From: an uncultured Porphyromonadaceae bacterium
GTDB lineage: Bacteria > Bacteroidota > Bacteroidia > Bacteroidales > Muribaculaceae
Length of the DNA: 8,247 nucleotides
Direction of reading: 5' to 3'
Assembly: GCA_900548875.1 (NCBI GenBank)
Contig: URMA01000114.1
Coordinates: 1 to 8,247 of the forward strand
The position numbers and the translations under genes were made by a program. Below, one piece after another: positions 1-5,797 of this stretch. Each line of letters opens with the position of its first letter. The first letter of the stretch is position 1. Below the pieces are notes generated by a model, which saw only the letters and a list, made by a program, of their open reading frames with translations, did not search any database and was not told the origin of the DNA.

Positions 1-2
1 AA

Positions 3-542
3 CCCGCCAAGCCGGGCTGGTTGGCGAATGTCAACCCGTTTGTGGTGGTAGTTTGCGTGAACTTTGTGACACAGTTGATGGCGAAGCGCAAGGCGCTGAC
101 TTCGATTGCCGTCGGAATGTTCTTGATTCCGTTGTCGGCTCTGGTGATGGCGAGCGGCAATTTGTTTGACGGCGAATTGTTTGGTGCCCATCCGATTACG
201 GTGATGATGATTTGCGGTATCGCCTTGCAGGCATTGGCAGAGTGCTTCATTTCGCCGCGCTATCTGGAATATTTTTCCCTTCAGGCACCCAAAGGCGAAG
301 AGGGGCTGTATCTCGGTTTCAGCCACCTGCATTCGTTCCTGTCGTCGATTCTCGGATTCGGGCTTTCGGGTATCCTGCTGTCGCACTATTGTCCCGACCC
401 GTCGCTGTTTGCGACCACAGCCGAGTGGGAAACGGCCAGCGCGAACGCCCATTATATCTGGTATTGGTTTGCCGCTATTGGCGTAGTTTCGGCGTTGGCA
501 CTGATTGTATATGCAAAACTTACAAAAACAAAAAACGGATAG
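3..542 (+). CDS. MFS transporter, POT (peptide transporter)-like, 3' part only
   Basis: The reading frame is open from the left edge of the window, so this is the C-terminal part of a longer gene. The TTG at 21 is an internal codon, not a start. About 179 residues remain, with roughly five hydrophobic spans: NPFVVVVCVNFVTQ, a span after RKALTS, a span around VMMICGIALQALAE, one around HSFLSSILGFGLSG, and a last one near WYWFAAIGVVSALAL. The stretch ALAECFISPRYLEYFSLQAPKG resembles the conserved late-helix region of proton-dependent oligopeptide (POT/PTR2) transporters, where an acidic residue precedes a Ser-Pro and a later Ala-Pro loop. That points to an inner-membrane, proton-coupled symporter. 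The substrate cannot be read from this part; peptides or another solute are possible. The protein ends in a basic tail (KLTKTKNG). The stop lies six bases before the antiporter start, so the two genes are probably co-transcribed. Confidence 0.8.
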   Translation, partial: PAKPGWLANVNPFVVVVCVNFVTQLMAKRKALTSIAVGMFLIPLSALVMASGNLFDGELFGAHPITVMMICGIALQALAECFISPRYLEYFSLQAPKGEEGLYLGFSHLHSFLSSILGFGLSGILLSHYCPDPSLFATTAEWETASANAHYIWYWFAAIGVVSALALIVYAKLTKTKNG

Positions 543-548
543 AACGGA

Positions 549-2030
549 ATGATTTTTAATGCAGAAAATATATTGTTGATTGGTTCGGTGCTGATTTTTG
601 TCAGCATTCTGGTGAGCAAGGCAAGCTACCGCTTCGGTGTGCCTACGTTGCTGCTGTTCCTGTTGGTGGGCATGCTGTTTGGCAGCGACGGGCTCGGATT
701 GCAGTTTGAAAACGCCGGGCAGGCGCAGTTTATCGGCATGATGGCATTGAGCATTATCCTGTTTTCCGGCGGTATGGACACGAAAGTACAGGAAATACGT
801 CCCGTCATGGCGCAGGGTGTGCTGCTTTCGACAGTCGGTGTGTTGGTGACCACCGGGCTGACTGGACTGTTCATTTTCTATATTTCCTGGTGGAGCGGAC
901 TGGATATCTACATGTCGCTCACGGTGTCGATGCTGTTGGCGGCCACCATGTCGTCGACCGATTCGGCTTCGGTGTTCAACATTCTGCGTTCGCAGCGCAT
1001 GAACCTGAAGCATAACCTTCGGCCGATGTTGGAATTGGAAAGCGGAAGCAACGACCCGATGGCGTATATGCTGACCATCGTGCTGATTCAGCTCGCCGGA
1101 AGTGCGGAAGCGAGCGTAGGCGTGATTTTGAAGGATTTTGCCGTGCAGTTCGTGTTTGGCGGACTGATTGGCTACGGCATGGGAAAACTGGCCGTGTGGA
1201 TTCTGAACCGCATTGACTTGAAGAACGCTTCGCTGTATCCCATTCTGCTGCTGACGCTCGTGTTTTTCACCTTCACGGTGACCGACCTGGTGCGTGGCAA
1301 CGGCTATCTGGCGGTGTATCTTGCCGGAATTGTTGTGGGAAATGCCCGTGTGGTGAACCGTCGGGACATACTCCGTTTCTTCGACGGTCTGACATGGCTT
1401 TTCCAGATTGTCATGTTCCTTACCCTCGGCCTGTTGGTCAATCCTCACGAAATGCTGGATGTGGCACCGGTGGCGTTGCTTATCGGGCTGTTTATGATCG
1501 TTGTGGCACGTCCTGCGAGCGTGTTCCTTTGTTTGTTGCCGTTTAAAAATTTGAGCGGACGTGCGCGGCTGTTTGTGTCGTGGGTAGGTCTGCGCGGGGC
1601 GGTGCCTATCATTTTTGCCACTTATCCCGTCGTTGCGAATGTGGAAGGCGCACAGCAGATATTCAATATCGTGTTTTTCATCACCCTTCTTTCACTTGGA
1701 TTGCAGGCCACTACAATTCCCTGGCTGGCAAAACGCCTGCACCTCGACTTGCCGGAAGAAAAGCAGGGCAATGACTTCGGCGTGGAGCTTCCCGACGAAA
1801 TCGATTCTTCGCTCCACGATGTGGTGGTGACCGCAGCCATGCTTGAGCATGGCGACCGACTTGCCGACATGAAGTTGCCGGCGGGCACACTGGTGATGAT
1901 TGTAAAGCGCGGCGACGAGTTTATTGTGCCTAACGGCAGTCTCCGCCTGCATCCCGGCGACAAGTTGCTGGTGATTTCCGACAATCAGCCGAAGCAGCGC
2001 ATAACTCCCGTTTCCGAAAAGCCGCAATAG
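549..2030 (+). CDS. K+/H+ antiporter (CPA1 family, NhaP2/CvrA-like) with C-terminal RCK_C domain
   Basis: A 493-residue inner-membrane cation/proton antiporter. About the first 400 residues are transmembrane helices. Visible family landmarks are TDSASVF near residues 137-143, ESGSNDP at 164-170 with the Asn-Asp pair (D169) expected to bind cation, and SWVGLRGAVPIIFAT in a late helix. After the membrane part, about residues 420-485 form a TrkA_C/RCK_C-like domain (from DVVVTAAMLEHGDRLADM to PGDKLLVISDN), typical of NhaP2-type antiporters that export K+ during alkaline or osmotic stress and may be ligand-gated. It is shorter than E. coli CvrA and stops soon after the RCK_C domain. The ATG at 549 gives the full first helix (NILLIGSVLIFVSIL). 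The gene probably forms an operon with the transporter upstream. Oddity: its last five codons and stop (SEKPQ) lie in a direct repeat and are identical to the end of the next gene. The family call is strong; the exact ion preference is inference. Confidence 0.9.
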   Translation: MIFNAENILLIGSVLIFVSILVSKASYRFGVPTLLLFLLVGMLFGSDGLGLQFENAGQAQFIGMMALSIILFSGGMDTKVQEIRPVMAQGVLLSTVGVLVTTGLTGLFIFYISWWSGLDIYMSLTVSMLLAATMSSTDSASVFNILRSQRMNLKHNLRPMLELESGSNDPMAYMLTIVLIQLAGSAEASVGVILKDFAVQFVFGGLIGYGMGKLAVWILNRIDLKNASLYPILLLTLVFFTFTVTDLVRGNGYLAVYLAGIVVGNARVVNRRDILRFFDGLTWLFQIVMFLTLGLLVNPHEMLDVAPVALLIGLFMIVVARPASVFLCLLPFKNLSGRARLFVSWVGLRGAVPIIFATYPVVANVEGAQQIFNIVFFITLLSLGLQATTIPWLAKRLHLDLPEEKQGNDFGVELPDEIDSSLHDVVVTAAMLEHGDRLADMKLPAGTLVMIVKRGDEFIVPNGSLRLHPGDKLLVISDNQPKQRITPVSEKPQ

Positions 2031-2037
2031 TACTTCC

Positions 2038-2118
2038 AAATTTCGGGGGAATACGGGATTTTGCCCGAAAAAATTTCGGGGAAATGCGGAAAAACGGCTC
2101 CAAAAATTTCGGGGGAAT
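2038..2118 (+). repeat. Three AAATTTCGGGG motifs at 33-base spacing
   Basis: The motif AAATTTCGGGGGAAT occurs at 2038 and 2104, with a variant that has four G and an extra A at 2071. The starts are exactly 33 bases apart, about three helical turns. The first two 33-base units agree at about 22 positions, mainly the first 19. The right-hand direct repeat has the same array at 3573, 3606 and 3639, with the first motif altered to AAATTGTGGGGG. The spacing suggests protein-binding sites or a small tandem repeat. No function can be read from sequence alone. Confidence 0.85.
2064..2080. other. Perfect palindrome CCCGAAA-AAA-TTTCGGG
   Basis: A 7-base inverted repeat with a 3-base centre, formed where the first 33-base unit meets the second. 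In the right repeat (3599-3615) the outermost C is a T, which would still give a U-G pair in RNA. It could be a weak transcription stop after the antiporter, or an operator. It is not followed by a T-run on either strand, so a classic intrinsic terminator is unlikely. Confidence 0.5.
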
Positions 2119-2137
2119 AATTAATTTGCTAACTTTG
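2107..2137 (+). promoter_or_regulatory. Predicted Bacteroidales promoter for the ATPase gene
   Basis: TAACTTTG at 2130-2137 fits the -7 consensus TAnnTTTG fully. TTTC at 2107-2110, 19 bases upstream, matches three of four -33 bases. The -33 box lies in the third AAATTTCGGGGG motif inside the direct repeat, while the -7 box lies just outside it. The right-hand repeat has no TAnnTTTG after it, so only the left copy forms a promoter. The leader would be about 75 bases. Two small hairpins can form in it: TGTGG/CCACA (2154-2158 with 2168-2172) and TGGTA-GTT-TACCA (2189-2201). Confidence 0.55.
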
Positions 2138-2218
2138 TGGTAGTTGTGATTTGTGTGGCATTCATGTCCACATTTCTCAAAATCTTTTTGGTAGTTTACC
2201 ATTAATTGTGAAGATGGC

Positions 2219-3565
2219 ATGAAAAGAGTATTTAAAAGAAAAATCTACAACAAGTTATTGCAATGGAAGCAAACCTCAAATGGAAAAACAGCTCTTTTGT
2301 TGCAAGGTGCCCGACGTGTTGGCAAATCTACGGTTGTAGAGGAGTTCGGTAAAAACGAATATGAGTCATATTTGCTGATTGATTTTAACAGAACTCCTGA
2401 ACATGTCAAAAATTTATTTGAAGATTTAATGAATCTTGACATGCTGTTTCTGCAATTGCAAACCATTTTTAATGTTGTATTGCATGAGGGAAAATCATTG
2501 ATAATTTTTGATGAAGTGCAGCAATGTCCGAAGGCTCGACAGGCAATAAAATATTTGGTGCAGGATGGCCGATATCATTATATAGAAACGGGATCGCTAA
2601 TCAGTATAAAACAGAATACGAAAAACATAACTATCCCAAGTGAAGAGTATCGCGTTGATATGTATCCGTTGGATTATGAGGAATTCAGATGGGCTATGGG
2701 TGATGCGTCATCAATGCCATTAATACACCAGTTCTTTGAAAAAAAGATGCCTTTGGGAGTCGGCCATCGAGTAAAACAACGTGATTTACGATTGTATATG
2801 TTGGTGGGTGGAATGCCTCAAGCTGTCAATGAATATCTGGATACAAATAATTTGTCAATGGTCGACCAGGTGAAACGTAGTATCATTCAGCTGTATTATG
2901 ACGATTTTATGAAAATTGACCCGTCGGGGAAACTTGGAAAATTGTTTATGGCTATACCCTCGCAACTAAGTCGCGGAGTTTTAAGATATTATGTGAATAA
3001 TGTGGTAGGCAATGTTGATGCGGACAGCAGAAAAGAAATGCTTGTTAATTTAGAGGATAGCAAGACGGTGCTTGTTTCGTACCATGCCGACGATCCTAAT
3101 GTGGGTATGTCGTTGACGAGAGACGATAGCCGATACAAACTTTTTGTTTGTGATACGGGGCTTTTCGTTACATTGGCATTTTGGGATAAGAACTTTACGG
3201 AAAATATTGTATATCAGAAACTCTTGTCGGATAAGCTGGAAGCAAATCTGGGCTATGTTTATGAGAATCTTGTTGCACAAATGCTTACAGCCTCTGGAAA
3301 TAAGTTGTTTTATTATACCTTCCCGAAAGACGATAGGCATAATTATGAAGTGGATTTCCTTATTAGTCGGGGAAATAAGGTTTGCCCGATAGAAGTAAAG
3401 TCCTCAGGATATAAAACTCATGCTTCGTTGGATGAATTTTGTAAAAAATATTCATCCAGAATTCAACATAAATACTTGGTATACACCAAAGATCTCTCGC
3501 GTGATGAAGATTTATTGTGTATTCCATTCTATATGGTACCGTTTCTTTCCGAAAAGCCGCAATAG
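2219..3565 (+). CDS. AAA_14/DUF4143 family ATPase with C-terminal PD-(D/E)XK-like fold
   Basis: A 448-residue cytoplasmic protein. The N-terminal ATPase domain has Walker A GARRVGKST at residues 30-38, Walker B LIIFDEVQ with D98-E99, and a sensor-like YIETGSL at about 121-127. The middle region is probably helical or winged-helix. The C-terminal DUF4143-type part shows E349 in YENLVAQML, then D379 in EVDFLI and E392-x-K394 in PIEVKSS, the layout of a PD-(D/E)XK nuclease-like core (D-x12-E-x-K). The family is abundant and often multicopy in Bacteroidales. Its function is not established; DNA-related or defence roles are only suggestions. The ATG at 2219 directly precedes the usual KRKIYNKLLQWK start. 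From memory, relatives end near a sequence like YMVPFL, so the final SEKPQ looks like an added tail. The gene is AT-richer than its neighbours and lies between 118-base direct repeats, which suggests acquisition. Confidence 0.88.
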   Translation: MKRVFKRKIYNKLLQWKQTSNGKTALLLQGARRVGKSTVVEEFGKNEYESYLLIDFNRTPEHVKNLFEDLMNLDMLFLQLQTIFNVVLHEGKSLIIFDEVQQCPKARQAIKYLVQDGRYHYIETGSLISIKQNTKNITIPSEEYRVDMYPLDYEEFRWAMGDASSMPLIHQFFEKKMPLGVGHRVKQRDLRLYMLVGGMPQAVNEYLDTNNLSMVDQVKRSIIQLYYDDFMKIDPSGKLGKLFMAIPSQLSRGVLRYYVNNVVGNVDADSRKEMLVNLEDSKTVLVSYHADDPNVGMSLTRDDSRYKLFVCDTGLFVTLAFWDKNFTENIVYQKLLSDKLEANLGYVYENLVAQMLTASGNKLFYYTFPKDDRHNYEVDFLISRGNKVCPIEVKSSGYKTHASLDEFCKKYSSRIQHKYLVYTKDLSRDEDLLCIPFYMVPFLSEKPQ

Positions 3566-3663
3566 TACTTCCAAATTGTGGGGGAATACGGGATTTTGTC
3601 CGAAAAAATTTCGGGGAAATGCGGAAAAACGGCTCTAAAAATTTCGGGGGAATAATTAATTTG
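3546..3663 (+). repeat. Right copy of the 118-base direct repeat
   Basis: The partner of 2011-2128. Its first 20 bases encode the last codons and stop of the ATPase, identical in base and reading frame to those of the antiporter. All four differences fall in the non-coding part, and three are C in the left copy against T here. It occupies most of the gap between two convergent genes (ATPase and amidase). The 32 bases left before the amidase stop hold nothing I recognise beyond a short palindrome, ATACGTAT. Confidence 0.97.
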
Positions 3664-3695
3664 TTGATTGCTAATTGATTATATACGTATGCTTG

Positions 3696-4454
3696 CTAAA
3701 GTAGGATTTTATAGTCGTCGGCATCGTTTAGCACGGGGAATTTGCTGCGGAACGACTGCAGTTTTTCCATGTCGAGGTCGGCGGTGATACAGGTTTCGCC
3801 TTTTCCTTCGGCGATGATACGTCCGTAGGGGTCGACAATCAAGCTGTTGCCGTTGTATTCGCAGAGCGGGTCAGTGCCCACTCGGTTGGCTCCCACTACA
3901 TAGCATTGGTTTTCCAATCCTCTGGCTTTCAGCAGCAAGTCCCACACCGTAATGCGGCTGACAGGCCAACTTGCCACATAAATGGCGGCATCGTAGTCGT
4001 CGCAGTTGCGCGACCACACGGGAAAACGCAGGTCGTAGCACACTTGAAGCAGAAATCGCACACCGCGAAATTCCACTATTTTCCGTTCCTTTCCTCCGGC
4101 ATAGCGTTCGTGCTCTCCGCTGTAGGTGAACAGGTGGCGTTTGTCGTAATGCTCTGCCTTTCCGTCGGGGGTAACAAAATACAGGCGGTTGTAGTATTTG
4201 CCGTCCTCTTCCGTGGCGACGCTTCCGCACACGGCTGCATCCAGCCGCTCTGCCCATTCCTTCATCGTAGTTACGATGGAGCCGTCGGGTTTTTGGGCGA
4301 TTTTTTCCGGCTTCATGCAGAATCCGGTGGCAAACATTTCAGTGAGTACATATACGTCCGACTTCGGAGCTTTGGAAAGGAGTTGGCCGATGTGGGCAAG
4401 GTTGGCTGCCACATCGTTCCATTGGATATTGTGTTGAATGACGGTGATTTTCAT
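3696..4454 (-). CDS. Omega-amidase-like carbon-nitrogen hydrolase (nitrilase superfamily, YafV/NIT2 type)
   Basis: A 252-residue cytoplasmic enzyme with the nitrilase Glu-Lys-Cys triad: E39 in LTEMFATGF, K105 in DKRHLF and C139 in QVCYDLRFPVWSRN. The CYDLRFPVW context is characteristic of the YafV/NIT2 branch, which hydrolyses alpha-ketoglutaramate and alpha-ketosuccinamate to the ketoacid plus ammonia, closing the glutamine transaminase and methionine salvage cycles. Its length is close to E. coli YafV (about 256 residues). I chose the ATG at 4454, giving MKITVIQHN, which begins at the first beta strand of the fold. An in-frame ATG at 4505 would add 17 residues with no family counterpart and lies upstream of the predicted promoter. 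The gene is convergent with the ATPase and divergent from the protease gene. The exact substrate is inferred from family motifs. Confidence 0.87.
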   Translation of the reverse strand: MKITVIQHNIQWNDVAANLAHIGQLLSKAPKSDVYVLTEMFATGFCMKPEKIAQKPDGSIVTTMKEWAERLDAAVCGSVATEEDGKYYNRLYFVTPDGKAEHYDKRHLFTYSGEHERYAGGKERKIVEFRGVRFLLQVCYDLRFPVWSRNCDDYDAAIYVASWPVSRITVWDLLLKARGLENQCYVVGANRVGTDPLCEYNGNSLIVDPYGRIIAEGKGETCITADLDMEKLQSFRSKFPVLNDADDYKILL

Positions 4455-4474
4455 AATTGTTGGTTTTGGAGTTT

Positions 4475-4506
4475 CAAACTTACGGAAAAATTCCCGAATA
4501 TTCAAT
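4475..4506 (-). promoter_or_regulatory. Predicted promoter for the amidase gene
   Basis: Read on the minus strand, TAAGTTTG (4482 down to 4475) is a full match to TAnnTTTG. ATTG (4506 to 4503), 20 bases further upstream, matches three of four -33 bases. Transcription would begin only about 15 bases before the ATG at 4454, giving a very short leader. This supports the internal start codon over the one at 4505. Confidence 0.55.
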
Positions 4507-4539
4507 ACGACGGGAGAAATGGCGGAATTGAATGAAATT

Positions 4540-4570
4540 TTTGATTTCTTCGTCGGATTGTATAATTTTG
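4540..4570 (+). promoter_or_regulatory. Predicted promoter for the protease-dipeptidase operon
   Basis: TTTG at 4540-4543, a 19-base spacer and TAATTTTG at 4563-4570 form a complete Bacteroidales -33/-7 promoter. Transcription would start near 4577, leaving a leader of about 16 bases before the ATG at 4593, with no Shine-Dalgarno. With the minus-strand promoter at 4475-4506 it forms a compact divergent pair in a 138-base gap. Confidence 0.7.
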
Positions 4571-4592
4571 AGAAATTTAGAATACGGCTTTT

Positions 4593-5792
4593 ATGAAAAA
4601 ACTATTGAGCATAATCTTCACTCTCGTGGCTCTGTTTACTTTGAAAAGTCACGCCGCTGTTCCCGAAGGGGCCATCCCGTTTATTTTTGACAGTCATTTG
4701 TATCTTCAGGCAACGTTGAATGATACGATTCCTGTCACGGTTATCTACGATACGGGAGCCGACTTTCTGTATCTTGATGAAGATTATCTCAAACTGAACA
4801 ATCTTCAGAATGCTTTCGGGAAAAAGGGTGTTGCGAAAATGGGCGGAGCGGGTAATAGCGAGCCGCAGCGTGTTGAGATTTTTGTCGATTCGGTAGAAAT
4901 CCGTTGTGGGGAGTTGGATTATTGGAATAAAATTACTCCCATTATTCGGTTGCGGGATATTTTGGGCAGATATACCGACGGCTTGTTGGGCAATACCCAC
5001 CTTTTGAGTTCTCCTTTGGAGATTAGCTTCAGTGAGGGATATTTGAAACAGTGGGAAGCGCCTTTCCCCGTCGACTCGTTGGAAAACTATCACAAACTGG
5101 AAGCCCGGTTTGTGGATAATCGCATAGACGTGAAAGCCTCGCTGCAAATCGACTCCGTAAATGCCGTAGAGGGCTGGTTCCGGTTGGATTTGGGAAGCGG
5201 CTCTACTGTTTCGCTTACGAATGAAGCGACTTCGTCTTTTCATCTTGACGATATGCCGAAAGCTTATTTCCGGACACAGGCCGGAGGCGTGGGCGGTGGC
5301 TCAGAAGATGTGGAGATAAGGGCTGCAAGGTTCTGTATGGTGGATACGTTCGAGAATGTCGTCATTGACTGTTCTCTTAACGAAAAAGGAGCCTTGTCGT
5401 CGGGCAGACCTTACTTGGGAATAATCGGCAATGAAATTTGGTCGCTCTATGATATGGTGCTGGACCCAGTCAGTTCTTCTGTATGGGTAAGAAGAAACGG
5501 CAAGGAAGGCACATACTCCCAGGCGTCGACAACGCATATGGCCGTATTCGACCGTACCGATATATGCGACGGTTGGATTGTCAACGGCTTGTATAAAGGA
5601 GGCATTGCCGAGAAGGCCGGCATTGAAATCGGTGATGTGATTATTGCTGTCAACGACCGTCCCGTGAAGGAAATCTCATGGGAGGAACAACGCAAGGGCT
5701 TGAATTTGAAGGGAGAAACCAAATATACCGTACGGAAAGCAAACGGCGAAGTTGTCACCTATACGTTGTTTATTCAGAAACAGATCATTTAA
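4593..5792 (+). CDS. Secreted retropepsin-like aspartyl protease with C-terminal PDZ domain
   Basis: A 399-residue exported protein. A signal peptide is plain (residues 1-21, KK followed by a hydrophobic run, cleavage likely after KSHA). The first protease lobe has VIYDTGADFLYLD with D53-T54-G55, the retropepsin-type catalytic triplet. A second lobe has FRLDLGSGSTVSL with D199-L200-G201, so the middle residue is Leu rather than Thr/Ser. Residues about 318-396 form a PDZ domain (NGLYKGGIAEKAGIEIGDVI, then a strand near KYTVRKANGE), probably binding peptide ends to position substrates. Proteins with this layout are common in Bacteroidetes as periplasmic or surface proteins of unknown substrate. 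Clan AA membership is clear. Whether it is active is uncertain because the second triplet is altered. It is the first gene of a pair with the dipeptidase five bases downstream and has a strong predicted promoter. Confidence 0.82.
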   Translation: MKKLLSIIFTLVALFTLKSHAAVPEGAIPFIFDSHLYLQATLNDTIPVTVIYDTGADFLYLDEDYLKLNNLQNAFGKKGVAKMGGAGNSEPQRVEIFVDSVEIRCGELDYWNKITPIIRLRDILGRYTDGLLGNTHLLSSPLEISFSEGYLKQWEAPFPVDSLENYHKLEARFVDNRIDVKASLQIDSVNAVEGWFRLDLGSGSTVSLTNEATSSFHLDDMPKAYFRTQAGGVGGGSEDVEIRAARFCMVDTFENVVIDCSLNEKGALSSGRPYLGIIGNEIWSLYDMVLDPVSSSVWVRRNGKEGTYSQASTTHMAVFDRTDICDGWIVNGLYKGGIAEKAGIEIGDVIIAVNDRPVKEISWEEQRKGLNLKGETKYTVRKANGEVVTYTLFIQKQII

Positions 5793-5797
5793 TCAGC

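Larger units (their letters stand above)
2011..2128 (+). repeat. Left copy of the 118-base direct repeat
   Basis: This matches 3546-3663 at 114 of 118 positions without gaps. Differences are at 2043, 2044, 2064 and 2101 (t/g, c/t, c/t, c/t against the right copy). The first 20 bases are coding and identical in both copies: they give the antiporter its last codons SEKPQ and its stop. The rest is non-coding and contains the 33-base periodic motif array. Similarity ends sharply on both sides, with cccg before 2011 here and tttc before the right copy, and ctaac here against ttgat after it. Together the copies bracket the ATPase gene. Confidence 0.97.
2129..3663 (+). mobile_element. Putative ATPase cassette: one period of the direct repeat (1535 bases)
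   Basis: The two repeat copies are offset by 1535 bases, so this segment (leader, ATPase gene and one repeat copy) is what would be gained or lost by a single crossover between them. The antiporter keeps an intact 3' end either way, as with elements that insert at the end of a host gene and rebuild it. Inside there is no integrase, transposase or terminal inverted repeat, so any movement would depend on host recombination or on functions supplied elsewhere. The call rests on the repeat geometry and the AT-rich composition. A local duplication is an alternative. Confidence 0.35.

Noticed and set aside
2038..2118. CRISPR array
   Set aside because: The 33-base units are imperfect repeats of the whole period, not identical repeats with unique spacers. 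Only three units are present and there are no cas genes.
1930..2220. A 96-codon minus-strand frame across the left repeat with an 11-residue period (IPPKF-like)
   Set aside because: The period is explained by the 33-base DNA repeats. The frame runs antisense into the antiporter gene and has no supported start.
2011..3663. Insertion sequence with terminal repeats
   Set aside because: The long repeats are direct, not inverted. No transposase is encoded and no short target duplication is visible outside them.
4486..4500. A further copy of the repeat motif (aaaaattcccgaata) in the amidase upstream region
   Set aside because: It resembles the reverse complement of AAATTTCGGGGGAAT only partly (fewer C, no AAATTT centre) and stands alone, so chance is likely.
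3906..4535. A 209-codon open frame on the plus strand
   Set aside because: It is antisense to the amidase gene with its intact catalytic triad. No family features in its translation.
4602..5243. A 213-codon open frame on the minus strand
   Set aside because: It is antisense to the protease gene, which has a signal peptide and DTG motif. Nothing in it resembles a protein domain.
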